Shown: positions 8,636-16,905 of the stretch, piece by piece
Layout: the number at the start of each line of letters is the position of its first letter
Numbering within the stretch: position 1 is the first letter of the stretch
NCBI GenBank assembly: GCA_028280565.1
Contig: JANQLQ010000194.1
Location: 1 to 34,608 of the forward strand
Direction of reading: 5' to 3'
DNA: 34,608 nt
DNA from: Fulvivirga sp.
GTDB taxonomy: Bacteria; Bacteroidota; Bacteroidia; Cytophagales; Cyclobacteriaceae
Made by a program: the position numbers and the translations under genes
The notes under the pieces: model-generated
What the model saw: the letters and a program-made list of their open reading frames with translations, nothing else
What the model was told of the DNA's origin: nothing
Databases searched by the model: none

Positions 8636-8784
8636 AGATCAAATCGTCCAGTATGGATAGTTAAGATGGAATTCCATCATCCATTTTTTATTTTTAAGTA
8701 GAAAAATAACCATTTAAAACGAATGGTACTCTTGAGCCGTAAAATTATCGCTAATATTGGAATCATACGAATCGGTGGTTTATC

Positions 8785-9462
8785 ATGGCTGAAAAAAGTA
8801 GTGTTTTTGATATGATCGGGCCCGTAATGATCGGTCCTTCAAGCTCTCACACAGCCGGTGTAGTACGAATAGCCCGTGCGTCTATCAAAGTTTTAGGAGC
8901 CTTACCGAGTAGGGCAGAAATCACATTTTACAACTCTTTTGCAAGAACATTTGAAGGGCATGGTAGTGACAAAGCCATTGTAGCAGGATTATTAGATTAT
9001 AAGACCGATGATAAAAGAATAAAGAACGCATTTGAGCACGCAAAAAAAGCTGGGTTGGAATACAATTTTAGATCCATTGGTAATGCTTCTACCTTTCACC
9101 CTAACACCATTAAGGTAAACATAGAAAAAGAAGATAAAAAGATAGAGGTGATCGGGGAAAGCAAGGGAGGAGGCGTGATCAATATTGCCGAGGTAGATGG
9201 CTTTAATGCCAACTTTTCAGCTTCCATGCATACCCTTATCATCAAGGCCGAGGACACCAAAGGTAGCATCGCCAACATAGCGAATATCTTGTCCAATGAT
9301 GATTGTAACATAGCAACAATGTCAGTCTCACGCAAAGGAAAAAATGACCTGGCGGGTCTCGTAATTGAAATGGACTCCGGTTTGAAGGATATTTCATTGC
9401 AATACTTGAAAAGCCTCCATTGGATCCATGAAGTTATTTATATCCCGGATATTGACTTATAA
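8785..9462 (+). CDS. sdaAB: L-serine dehydratase, iron-sulfur type, beta subunit
   Basis: A 225-residue protein. The first part carries FDMIGPVMIGPSSSHTAG, the hallmark of the beta domain of iron-sulfur L-serine ammonia-lyases, which turn serine into pyruvate and ammonia. The last 75 residues look like an ACT domain (SMHTLIIKAEDTKGSIANIANIL onward), a regulatory amino-acid-binding module. The enzyme needs an alpha subunit bearing the Fe-S cluster cysteines, and that gene is not next to it here. The tolC-like gene begins 13 bases downstream, so the two may be co-transcribed although their functions seem unrelated. A weak promoter-like pair, TTG at 8732 and TAATATTG at 8752, precedes it. Confidence 0.92.
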   Translation: MAEKSSVFDMIGPVMIGPSSSHTAGVVRIARASIKVLGALPSRAEITFYNSFARTFEGHGSDKAIVAGLLDYKTDDKRIKNAFEHAKKAGLEYNFRSIGNASTFHPNTIKVNIEKEDKKIEVIGESKGGGVINIAEVDGFNANFSASMHTLIIKAEDTKGSIANIANILSNDDCNIATMSVSRKGKNDLAGLVIEMDSGLKDISLQYLKSLHWIHEVIYIPDIDL

Positions 9463-9475
9463 ACATCAATCAATC

Positions 9476-10942
9476 ATGAAGATCAAACTAATCATTGTAT
9501 TCGTCATGTTCTCTAGCTTGGTGCTGGGGCAAAAAGACGAAGAGGGGTGGACCTTGCAGGAATGCATAGATTATGCACTAGAGAACAACCTGGATGTACA
9601 GCGAGGTAGGTTGACAGTTCAAAGCGCTGATATTGACCTGCAACAATCCAAACGGGCTTTGCTACCAGATGCAAATATCACCGGGGACTACAGCTGGAAT
9701 TGGGGTAGATCAATTGATCCTACGACCAACTTGTTCGTGGATAACCAGCGCATCGTTACCTCCAACGGCACTTTTCTTAGTTCAATACCGGTTTTTAACG
9801 GGTTTAATCTTCGAAATACCATCAAACAAAACCAATCCTCGTTCGAGGCAATCCAGAAAGACCTGGAAACAACGAAAAATAACGTCGTGTTAAATGTGAT
9901 CACCCTTTACACTAATGTCTTGTTTAACCGCGAACTGCTTGAAAATTCCAAGAAACAGTTAAATTCTACGGAGCAGCAGTTGGAGAGAACGTCCAGGCAG
10001 GTAGAGGCAGGGGCACTCCCCAAGGCGAATTTACTCGATCTTTTAGCCCAGGAAGCCACGAATGAGCTCAACGTGGTCACTTCCGAAAACAACTACAAGT
10101 TATCCAAGATCCAATTAAAGCAAGCGCTCCAATTACCCCCTGAAACAAATATCGATATCATAGTTCCCGAAATAAACGTGGAGGAGAACTTGCTGGACGT
10201 AACGGCGCTGGAAGTATATGAGATCGCCCTGAATAATATGCCCGAGATCCAAAGCGCTGACCTCAATAAAGAAAGCTCCGAATGGGCAGTGAAGGCAGCC
10301 AAGGGGAACTTATACCCGTCGGTAACCTTAAGGGCAGGCTTCACCACACGATACTCTGACGGATCCCAGCAGCCTGTGGCTTTTGATGATGTTTTTATTG
10401 ACAATCCCAATGGTGGCGATCAGGTACAACTGTACAATAGGGTGGTATTTGATGACGGAACGGGTATACAAGCGATCGACCTGCCGTCGAGAAATGCATC
10501 GGCTTTTGAAACCATCCCGGTCTCTGATCAACTGGATGATAACTTAAGCAGGTTCATACAGTTTAACCTGCGCATTCCTATATTTAACAGGTTCCAAACC
10601 CGTGCCGGGATACAACAAGCCGTGATCAACCAAGACCGGGCAGCGATCAATGTGAAAGATGCTAAATACCAGCTCTGGCAAACCATAGAGCAAGCTTACA
10701 TCGATGTGGAAGCTGCCTCAAAATCCTACTATGCTTCCTTAAAACAAGTAGAGGCTAGGGAAGAGTCCTTCCGCATTACAAAACAACGGTACGAACTGGG
10801 AGCGCTGAATTTCATAGACTATCAAATTGCTGAAAATGATCTTTTTCAATCCCAATCTGACCTGGTAAGGGCTAAATACGACTACATTTTCAGGCTTAAA
10901 ATACTCGATTTTTACCAAGGCAAACCACTGAACTTTAACTAA
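9476..10942 (+). CDS. TolC-family outer-membrane efflux protein
   Basis: A 488-residue protein starting at the ATG at 9476. An ATG 48 bases upstream lies inside sdaAB and would spoil the signal peptide. The signal peptide is clear (MKIKLIIVFVMFSSLVLGQ). The mature part shows two long helical coiled-coil halves, each beginning with patterns such as LQECIDYALENNLDVQRG and YEIALNNMPEIQSADL, as in TolC-type proteins that form trimeric channel-tunnels. Near the end, KQRYELGALNFIDYQIAENDLFQSQSDLVRAKYDY is a typical family signature. It pairs with the periplasmic adaptor that follows after 19 bases. The inner-membrane pump is not encoded next to it. Confidence 0.93.
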   Translation: MKIKLIIVFVMFSSLVLGQKDEEGWTLQECIDYALENNLDVQRGRLTVQSADIDLQQSKRALLPDANITGDYSWNWGRSIDPTTNLFVDNQRIVTSNGTFLSSIPVFNGFNLRNTIKQNQSSFEAIQKDLETTKNNVVLNVITLYTNVLFNRELLENSKKQLNSTEQQLERTSRQVEAGALPKANLLDLLAQEATNELNVVTSENNYKLSKIQLKQALQLPPETNIDIIVPEINVEENLLDVTALEVYEIALNNMPEIQSADLNKESSEWAVKAAKGNLYPSVTLRAGFTTRYSDGSQQPVAFDDVFIDNPNGGDQVQLYNRVVFDDGTGIQAIDLPSRNASAFETIPVSDQLDDNLSRFIQFNLRIPIFNRFQTRAGIQQAVINQDRAAINVKDAKYQLWQTIEQAYIDVEAASKSYYASLKQVEAREESFRITKQRYELGALNFIDYQIAENDLFQSQSDLVRAKYDYIFRLKILDFYQGKPLNFN

Positions 10943-10961
10943 TCTCGCAGAATATCAAATC

Positions 10962-12347
10962 ATGGCAAAAAAGAAAAAATCAAATAAATGGTTGTTTTAC
11001 CTCTTGGGTGCAATAGGATTGATCATCGTATTCCTCGTTGTAGGTAAATCCGCGGGTTGGATCGGCAAGCCTAACGAAATTAAAGTTACCCTGGCAGAGG
11101 CCAAGCGGGTGTCCATCACGGAAAAGGTAAGCGCTTCAGGTATGGTGCAGCCCGTGGTAGAAGTGAAGCTCAGCCCCGAAGTATCGGGAGAGTTGATCCA
11201 ATTGGCCGTGGAAGAAGGGGATTCTGTGCAGCAGGGACAGGTATTGTCGAAAATAAGGCCGGATAATTTTATTGCAGCATTGGAGCAATCGAGGGCCTCT
11301 CTAAATACGCAGAGAGCGAACCAGGCCTCTTCTGCCGCGGCACTTTCAAGGGCGCGGGCCACCTATCAGCGGGCTAAACTTGACTTTGAGCGACAAAAGA
11401 GACTATGGGATGAAAAGGTCATTTCAGAAGCAGATTGGCAACTGGCAGAGCAGAACTATGAAGTAGCTAAAAATGATCTTAAATCAGCCGAAGAACAGTT
11501 AGAGGCCGCACGCTTTGTGGTAAAAAGCAGTGAAGCTTCTCTTTCTCAAGCGCAGGAAAACCTTAGAAGAACTACGATCATTGCCCCTATGAGCGGGATC
11601 GTTAGCAAATTGAATGTAGAGCAAGGAGAAACTGTATTGGGCACCCAGCAGTTCCAAGGTACCGAGATCATGCGCATTGCAGACTTAAACCAAATGGAAG
11701 TGCGCGTGAATGTTAACGAAAATGATATCATTCGTGTATCCATAGGTGATACGGTAATTATTGATGTAGATTCTTATTCTTACATGGACAAAGAGTTCAG
11801 TGGATTGGTCACTGCTATTGCCAACACGGCCAATGACAAAGCCTCTGTGGATGCGGTTACCGAGTTTGAAGTACGGATCAAAATACTTAACTCCTCTTAC
11901 CGGGACCTGGTAAAGGAAGGCAATAAGTATCCTTTCCGCCCTGGGATGACAGCCAGTGTAGAAATTATCACGAACCAAAAGGATAATGTGCTTTCCGTAC
12001 CCCTGGCCGCTGTCACCACCAGGATACCGGGCCAGGAAAAAAAGGATCAGCGTGATGATACTGGGGAACAGGAAGAGTCACAAAACAACGTGCCCGGCAA
12101 TGATGATGAAGTGAAAGAAGTGGTTTTCGTAGAACAAGAAGGGATGGCTAAGATGAGAGAAGTAGAAACCGGTATTAGCGACTATGAAAACATCGAAATA
12201 ATTGAAGGTGTGGCAGAGGGAGAAAAAGTGGTGTCCGGGCCCTTCCTCGTGGTATCAAAGCGATTGGAAAACGACGATATGATCACCGATGAAGATGGCA
12301 AAAAACGCAGGAAGAATGCCAGCGCTGATGGAGGAGATACCCCGTAA
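10962..12347 (+). CDS. HlyD/MacA-type periplasmic adaptor subunit
   Basis: A 461-residue membrane-fusion protein. One N-terminal membrane anchor (residues 8-28) is followed by a biotinyl-lipoyl-like half (EGDSVQQGQVL), a long helical hairpin rich in Ala, Gln and Glu (about residues 105-200), the second lipoyl half (IIAPMSGIVSKLNVEQGETV), and beta-barrel and membrane-proximal domains. The layout fits MacA-like adaptors that link ABC-type or RND pumps to TolC. An acidic, Gln-rich insertion (around residues 350-385) is a loop without known role. The next plus-strand gene is a glycosyltransferase after a terminator, so no pump follows. Confidence 0.92.
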   Translation: MAKKKKSNKWLFYLLGAIGLIIVFLVVGKSAGWIGKPNEIKVTLAEAKRVSITEKVSASGMVQPVVEVKLSPEVSGELIQLAVEEGDSVQQGQVLSKIRPDNFIAALEQSRASLNTQRANQASSAAALSRARATYQRAKLDFERQKRLWDEKVISEADWQLAEQNYEVAKNDLKSAEEQLEAARFVVKSSEASLSQAQENLRRTTIIAPMSGIVSKLNVEQGETVLGTQQFQGTEIMRIADLNQMEVRVNVNENDIIRVSIGDTVIIDVDSYSYMDKEFSGLVTAIANTANDKASVDAVTEFEVRIKILNSSYRDLVKEGNKYPFRPGMTASVEIITNQKDNVLSVPLAAVTTRIPGQEKKDQRDDTGEQEESQNNVPGNDDEVKEVVFVEQEGMAKMREVETGISDYENIEIIEGVAEGEKVVSGPFLVVSKRLENDDMITDEDGKKRRKNASADGGDTP

Positions 12348-12391
12348 GCGAACGGGTGCCCAGGACCATTAAAGGATTAAAAACTGTAAAA

Positions 12392-12426
12392 GAGGCTGTT
12401 TTTTGTAAAAGAACAGCCTCTTTTTT
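12392..12426 (+). terminator. rho-independent terminator after the adaptor gene
   Basis: The perfect 9-bp stem GAGGCTGTT at 12392-12400 and AACAGCCTC at 12412-12420 is followed by six T. It closes the sdaAB/tolC/adaptor run 45 bases after the last stop codon. Confidence 0.9.
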
Positions 12427-12511
12427 ATTTGTACTGGATCGGTAAAAAGCTCATTTTAGCCTGCACCCAATAGTCATTTATTGCGTTGACTTCATCCCGT
12501 GCTTGCTGAAC

Positions 12512-12575
12512 CTTGGTGCATTTGCGTATTGGTGGCAAAGCTTCCCCGGCCACCAAAGCTCAAAGAATCACCAAG
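12512..12575. repeat. imperfect palindromic intergenic repeat
   Basis: The left arm begins CTTGGTG (12512-12518) and ends GGTGGC (to 12536). The right arm begins GCCACC (12549) and ends CACCAAG (to 12575). The arms pair over most of their 25-27 bases and leave a loop of 12. The wording resembles the CTTGGTG...TTTGTGGC hairpins found between genes in many unrelated bacteria. It is non-coding. Confidence 0.55.
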
Positions 12576-12627
12576 AGATCTTCCTTAAATTTAATCCTGG
12601 CCTATTTTTATATCGAGTTCACGTTTT

Positions 12628-12635
12628 TACTTTTG
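12628..12635 (+). promoter_or_regulatory. Bacteroidota -7 box for the glycosyltransferase operon
   Basis: TACTTTTG matches the phylum consensus TAnnTTTG and lies 37 bases before the GTG start. No good -33 TTG is seen at the expected distance, so the assignment rests on the -7 box alone. Confidence 0.4.
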
Positions 12636-12672
12636 TGGCTTTATTAATGCTGAAACAGGAGGAACATTACTA

Positions 12673-13437
12673 GTGTCAAACCCGGTAAAGATCTCAGGTG
12701 TGATCATCACTTACAATGAAGAGCGGAACATTCGTGACTGTATCCAATCCATGGAAGAGGTGGTTGATGAGGTAGTCGTAGTAGATTCTTTCAGTACAGA
12801 TACAACCCCGGACATCTGTAAACAGCTTGGGGTAAAATTTTTGCAACATCCTTTTGAAGGTCACATTGAGCAAAAAAATTATGCTATGCGCCAGGCCCGT
12901 TATGATGTTGTTTTGTCATTGGATGCGGATGAGCGTGTGTCCGAGGGAATGAAACTTTCAATCCTGCAAGCGAAACAAGACTGGCAATACGACGGCTACA
13001 TGTTCAATCGCCTGAATAACTATTGTGGGCATTGGCTAAGATACAGCTGGTATCCTGACCGTAAACTACGGCTATGGAACAGGACCCGGGGAGAATGGGG
13101 AGGCACCAATCCTCACGACAGGGTGATTGTGAGATCAGGCCATGTGAAGAGATTGAAAAGTAGAATATTGCATTATGCCTATCAAAACCTGGAAGAACAT
13201 TATGAACAGGTTAGGAAATTTGCCGTTATAGCTGCTCATGCAAAGCACAAAAAAGGAAAAAAGGCCTACTTCGTGATCCATGTGATGATCAGCCCGCTTT
13301 ATAAGTTCTTCAGAAAGTACTTCTTGAGGCTAGGTTTTTTAGACGGCTATTACGGCTTTATTTTTAGCGGGTTAACCTCTTACCTTAATTTTATGAAGTA
13401 TTTAAGGCTGTGGGAATTAAACAGGGCAAAGAAATGA
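12673..13437 (+). CDS. glycosyltransferase family 2, WaaE/KdtX-like
   Basis: A 254-residue GT-A transferase. It starts at a GTG with AGGAGG about nine bases upstream, one of the few strong ribosome-binding sites in the window; an out-of-frame mini-frame just before it ends at a TAG. The N-terminus ISGVIITYNEERNI binds the nucleotide sugar, and LSLDADERVSE (near residue 77) holds the metal-binding DxD. The C-terminal part, with conserved Tyr, Trp and basic residues, resembles LPS-core glucosyltransferases such as WaaE/KdtX. It likely adds a sugar to LPS core or a related glycan at the inner membrane. Its stop overlaps the next start as ATGA, so translation is coupled. Confidence 0.88.
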   Translation: MSNPVKISGVIITYNEERNIRDCIQSMEEVVDEVVVVDSFSTDTTPDICKQLGVKFLQHPFEGHIEQKNYAMRQARYDVVLSLDADERVSEGMKLSILQAKQDWQYDGYMFNRLNNYCGHWLRYSWYPDRKLRLWNRTRGEWGGTNPHDRVIVRSGHVKRLKSRILHYAYQNLEEHYEQVRKFAVIAAHAKHKKGKKAYFVIHVMISPLYKFFRKYFLRLGFLDGYYGFIFSGLTSYLNFMKYLRLWELNRAKK

Positions 13438-14279
13438 GCAATGAATTGAGTGTAACGGTAATTATAGCCACCTACAATATGCCCGAATGGCTTGAAAAGG
13501 TCCTTTGGGGTTATGAGTGCCAGGTATATCGTAATTTTGACATTATCATTGCCGATGACGGCTCGGGCCAAGAGACCAAGGCGCTTATCGAAAGGTTTAA
13601 AAGTGAGTCTGACCTTTCTATCACACATCTATGGCATGAGGATAAAGGATACCGGAGACAAACTATTTTGAACCTGGCCATTGAAAAAACGAGTTCAGAC
13701 TATCTCCTGTTTACAGATGGCGACTGCGTGCCCAGGAAAGATTTTATCGCTACCCATGTTCGCTTGGCCGAACAGGGGTGTTTTCTTTCGGGGGGGTACT
13801 GCAAACTCCCGATGGATATCAGCCGGGCAATAGGAAAAGAAGAGATCTTGAGCGAGAAATGTTTTTCAACGCAATGGCTGAAGCAGCAGGGCTTAGAGGG
13901 GAGATCACAACTCAGGAAGCTTTCTGCTTCCCCCGGATGGGGTAAATTCCTAGATACTATTACGCCTGCTAATGCCTCTTTCAACAACTGCAATACCTCG
14001 GTATGGAAGGATGATTTACTAGCAGTGAACGGGTACGACGAAAGAATGCAGTATGGCGGGCCCGATCGCGAGCTGGGGGAGCGGCTGGAAAACAAAAACA
14101 TCAAAGGTAAGCAGATCCGGCATCGGGCGATCTGTATACACTTGGACCATGCACGTGGATATAAAACCAAAGAATCGCTGGAAAGGAACCTGGCCATTCG
14201 AAAAAACACCCGCCAAAAAAAGCTTACATGGACGGAGTATGGCATGGTAAAGAAAACGTTGACAGATACCCATCACTAA
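13434..14279 (+). CDS. glycosyltransferase family 2 with galactosyltransferase-like C-terminus
   Basis: A 281-residue protein from the ATG at 13434. An earlier in-frame ATG at 13410 lies within the preceding gene. The GT-A fold is shown by SVTVIIATYNMPEWL, IIADDGSG and TDGDCVPRKDF (the DxD). A second block around residues 180-235 (TPANASFNNCNTSVWKDDLLAVNGYDERMQYGGPDREL) matches the N-terminal-GT2 plus GT7-C arrangement seen in chondroitin-polymerase-like and LPS enzymes; the Asp/Glu in GPDRELGERL would help bind the acceptor. It is the middle gene of the three-gene operon, with a 4-base overlap before and a 2-base gap after. The sugar it transfers is not predictable. Confidence 0.88.
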   Translation: MSNELSVTVIIATYNMPEWLEKVLWGYECQVYRNFDIIIADDGSGQETKALIERFKSESDLSITHLWHEDKGYRRQTILNLAIEKTSSDYLLFTDGDCVPRKDFIATHVRLAEQGCFLSGGYCKLPMDISRAIGKEEILSEKCFSTQWLKQQGLEGRSQLRKLSASPGWGKFLDTITPANASFNNCNTSVWKDDLLAVNGYDERMQYGGPDRELGERLENKNIKGKQIRHRAICIHLDHARGYKTKESLERNLAIRKNTRQKKLTWTEYGMVKKTLTDTHH

Positions 14280-14281
14280 TT

Positions 14282-15256
14282 ATGCATATACTTATTGTTT
14301 TTGATAAGCCGATCCCTGTAGTAAAATACGGGGGTATCCAACGTGTAGTTTGGTGGCTTGGAAAAGAGCTCGTTAGGCAAGGCCACAAGGTGACCTACTT
14401 AGTAGGAGAGGGGAGCTATTCGGACTTCGCCGAAGTTTTGATATTAGATCCCGGGAAGAACTTAAATGATCAAATACCCCCGGGGGTAGATGTTGTGCAC
14501 CTCTATATACCTCCCAAAGAACCCTTGGACAAACCTTATTTGATCCATATGGAATCGAATACCAAGGAAGAGTTCCATGACATCAATACCGTGTTTGTCT
14601 CGAAAAAGCATGCTGAGCTGCACGGCGCCGAGTGTTTTGTGTATAATGGTCTTGACCCCGAGGATTACGGTCAGCCGTCGTTCAAGAAAAGGGAGCGGCA
14701 TTTGCACTTTCTTGGAAAGGCAGCCTGGCGTGTGAAAAATATAAAAGGCGCCATTAAGATCGCTCAAAAAAGCAAACACCATCTCCATGTATTGGGCGGT
14801 GATAGGCTAAATCTTCATATGGGTTTCAGGTTAACGCTTGATCCAAGGATACATTTTTATGGTATGACAGGAGGTGATGAAAAAAACAAAGTACTCGATC
14901 AATCCAGTGGCCTAGTGTTTCCCATTATTTGGAATGAGCCATTCGGGCTAGCCATAACGGAAAGCATGTACTTCGGGTGCCCGGTATTTGCCACTCCCTA
15001 TGGTTCGCTGCCGGAAATTGTTGATGAAAATACAGGCTTCCTGTCAGCAGATAGCAATGAATTGGTCAAGGCGATAAAAGAAATTCATAGCTACAGCCAT
15101 AAAAAAATATACGAGCGTACTATGGATTGCTTTTCGGTGGCGGTCATGGTAAAGGAGTTTTTAAAACTTTACGAAAAAAGATTAAATGGCGAAGAGCTAA
15201 ATCCAAAGCGGCCTACTTACCCGGTGAATGATGCCAAGTTTCTCCCGTTTCATTGA
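14282..15256 (+). CDS. glycosyltransferase family 4
   Basis: A 324-residue GT-B enzyme starting at the ATG at 14282, two bases after the previous stop. The N-terminal domain begins MHILIVFDKPIPVVKYGGIQR, with the glycine-rich acceptor-side loop. The C-terminal domain has NEPFGLAITESMYFGCPVFATPYGSLPEI, which contains the E-x7-E motif of GT4 retaining transferases that binds the donor nucleotide sugar. The short length compared with many GT4 enzymes (about 370) comes from a compact N-domain. The last residues are basic and proline-containing without obvious role. It completes the operon, which probably builds part of LPS core or a surface glycan. Confidence 0.88.
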   Translation: MHILIVFDKPIPVVKYGGIQRVVWWLGKELVRQGHKVTYLVGEGSYSDFAEVLILDPGKNLNDQIPPGVDVVHLYIPPKEPLDKPYLIHMESNTKEEFHDINTVFVSKKHAELHGAECFVYNGLDPEDYGQPSFKKRERHLHFLGKAAWRVKNIKGAIKIAQKSKHHLHVLGGDRLNLHMGFRLTLDPRIHFYGMTGGDEKNKVLDQSSGLVFPIIWNEPFGLAITESMYFGCPVFATPYGSLPEIVDENTGFLSADSNELVKAIKEIHSYSHKKIYERTMDCFSVAVMVKEFLKLYEKRLNGEELNPKRPTYPVNDAKFLPFH

Positions 15257-15304
15257 ACCTGTGCTAGATTTGCCACGAAGTACATAAAAGGGCCGAAGTC
15301 AACT

Positions 15305-15676
15305 TTACACCAGTCCCTCCGAAAGGTATAGAGATACCCCTTTGGTGATCATGGTATTTATCTCCTCTTCCAACTCTTCGGTGAGCTTTTTGATATGAAA
15401 ACAGCTTTTGCCCTTTAGGCATTTTTGTAACGAAGGGGACAGGGTAAATTCTGTTGGATGGGTATAGATGGGAAAAAAGTAGAGCCGGATATCTTTAGGT
15501 TTTGGAATGATGCTTCCAAAGTAAAATCCATCCACCTTTTGTCTCCCTTGCATGGCCTCCTTGTTGCCTGCCATTTCAAGCTGCGATGTTTTGTTCACCC
15601 TGGCAGTAAGTGGTGGTACATGCCTTAGCATCAAGGATCTCAGGGTTTTTTCTGCACGTTGTAACTCGGTATCCAT
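15305..15676 (-). CDS. DUF1801-like small protein
   Basis: A 123-residue cytoplasmic protein without signal or membrane segment. The second half (YFFPIYTHPTEF, then LQKCLKGKSCFHIKKLTEELEEEI) resembles DUF1801/YdhG-like proteins, whose members have been linked with iron or frataxin-like roles without firm proof. The motif KGKSCFHIKKL with a nearby conserved Cys is the clearest resemblance. It is convergent with the glycosyltransferase operon (48-base gap). Its start lies next to the MITE-like element at 15687-15891, so its promoter may sit in or behind that element. Confidence 0.65.
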   Translation of the reverse strand: MDTELQRAEKTLRSLMLRHVPPLTARVNKTSQLEMAGNKEAMQGRQKVDGFYFGSIIPKPKDIRLYFFPIYTHPTEFTLSPSLQKCLKGKSCFHIKKLTEELEEEINTMITKGVSLYLSEGLV

Positions 15677-15686
15677 ATCTCGTTTT

Positions 15687-15891
15687 AATTTAACGTGAGT
15701 TTTGGTTAATCAACCGCCTAGAATACTTCACTTCAATGCAAAGTATTGAAAACCAGCTTTTAACCGCAGAGGACACAGTGAATGCGTGGAGGACACGGAG
15801 TAATCCCTGTGACTCTCGGCGGTCTTCCCTGTTTTTTCAGCGGTTAAGCCATTGACTACTTGGTAATTAAGCCCAAAACTCACGTTAATTT
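15687..15891. repeat. MITE-like element with perfect 16-bp inverted ends
   Basis: TTAACGTGAGTTTTGG at 15690-15705 is exactly repeated in reverse at 15873-15888. The similarity continues inwards (TTAATCAACC versus GCTTAATTACC). Inside are further inverted pairs: AATACTT 15722-15728 with AAGTATT 15741-15747, and TTAACCGC 15760-15767 with GCGGTTAA 15840-15847. Two direct copies of GAGGACAC also occur near 15769 and 15789. No coding frame is present. The right end reaches into the last codon of the CPBP gene. I infer a small non-autonomous mobile or palindromic element. A clean target duplication is not seen, although ATATCTC occurs at 15675-15681 and at 15892-15898. Confidence 0.6.
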
Positions 15892-16822
15892 ATATCTCTT
15901 GCTGTAGCCAGGCAAAAAATTCCATCATCCAAGCTATACCCACATGGATAATGATGCCTCCGAATACACTACGGCTTTCATAAGCAATAACTCCCAGGAT
16001 ATACCCCCCAAGGATGGAACTGATCGCCTCTGCCCCAGGCTTGCCAAAATGATAGAAACAATAAGTAACGACCATGGGCACCACTACATTGCGCCCCATG
16101 ATACTTGCCAAAGATAAGACCATGAATCCCCTAAAGGCGAGCTCTACGGTGAGGAAATTCCACCCATAGGCAAGTTCATAGACCATAGCGGGTATCCATT
16201 CTGCTATTTGCAAATGGGCATGAACTGCATTCCTTTTGTATATGGGATAAAAATCGTTAAAACTTTCAGTGAAAGAAGCTGCGGTCACTACCGGAACCAT
16301 GACCAATAGCATGAACAAATAAGGCTTGTAGTTAAAGCCCCGCAGGGTTAAGCCATAAAAGCTACCCACCTGGCGATCATAAAGACGGTAAAAAATGATC
16401 ATGGGAAGTACCATGGTTAAAACATTGATCAAGTTTTTTACAACTTTCGTGGTAAAATAATGTGCTACAGGGGACACTAATTGCCTCACCACCAGGTCAT
16501 GGTAATGAAAGCCACTATCAAGGGCGAGCAAGAAAAGGATGAAAGCACTCTTTAACCAAAACCATGGATTCCTTAAAATGTCATATCTTTTTTTAAAAAT
16601 TACCAACAGGGCGGTAGCGCCGTAATAAGCAAAACCATAAAACAGGAAAAAATAAACGATCCTCACGGTTTTCCCATAATAACTATCAATGATAGAGTCT
16701 TCAAAGTCAAGAGAATAGTTAATAGCGATACAGGCGGCTAGAAAAAGACCCAGCGCTATGTAATACCCGGGACGAAAGTCTTCTTCCAGGTGATTTTTGA
16801 GATAGTTAAAGATCTCCTTCAT
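15890..16822 (-). CDS. CPBP-family (Abi) membrane protein, active site degenerate
   Basis: A 310-residue protein with about eight hydrophobic segments spread over its length. The C-terminal part has the CPBP/Abi layout, in which glutamates and histidines bind a metal for intramembrane proteolysis (CAAX-protease-like). The expected motif EExxxR reads VELAFR at residues 226-231, so the first Glu is replaced by Val. FxxxH reads YCFYH at 254-258. The last motif reads HVGIA at 293-297, where an Asn is usual. His258 and His293 remain. It may therefore be an inactive or altered member. The gene stands alone between maf and a repeat element. Confidence 0.75.
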   Translation of the reverse strand: MKEIFNYLKNHLEEDFRPGYYIALGLFLAACIAINYSLDFEDSIIDSYYGKTVRIVYFFLFYGFAYYGATALLVIFKKRYDILRNPWFWLKSAFILFLLALDSGFHYHDLVVRQLVSPVAHYFTTKVVKNLINVLTMVLPMIIFYRLYDRQVGSFYGLTLRGFNYKPYLFMLLVMVPVVTAASFTESFNDFYPIYKRNAVHAHLQIAEWIPAMVYELAYGWNFLTVELAFRGFMVLSLASIMGRNVVVPMVVTYCFYHFGKPGAEAISSILGGYILGVIAYESRSVFGGIIIHVGIAWMMEFFAWLQQEI

Positions 16823-16905
16823 GATTATCTATCATTATATTTTCGATAGAAACTGGCTTTTATTGCTAGGGTGGCGATCCCCTGGTCGCGAACCCTCTCG
16901 ATTTT

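Larger units (their letters stand above)
12427..12672. other. intergenic segment with a large imperfect palindrome
   Basis: No gene is seen between the terminator and the glycosyltransferase operon. The main content is the palindrome at 12512-12575 and, near the end, a match to the Bacteroidota -7 box. Both are listed separately. Confidence 0.6.

Noticed and set aside
15675-15898. ATATCTC on both sides of the MITE-like element as a target duplication
   Set aside because: The copies do not lie at equal distance from the inverted ends, so the match may be chance.
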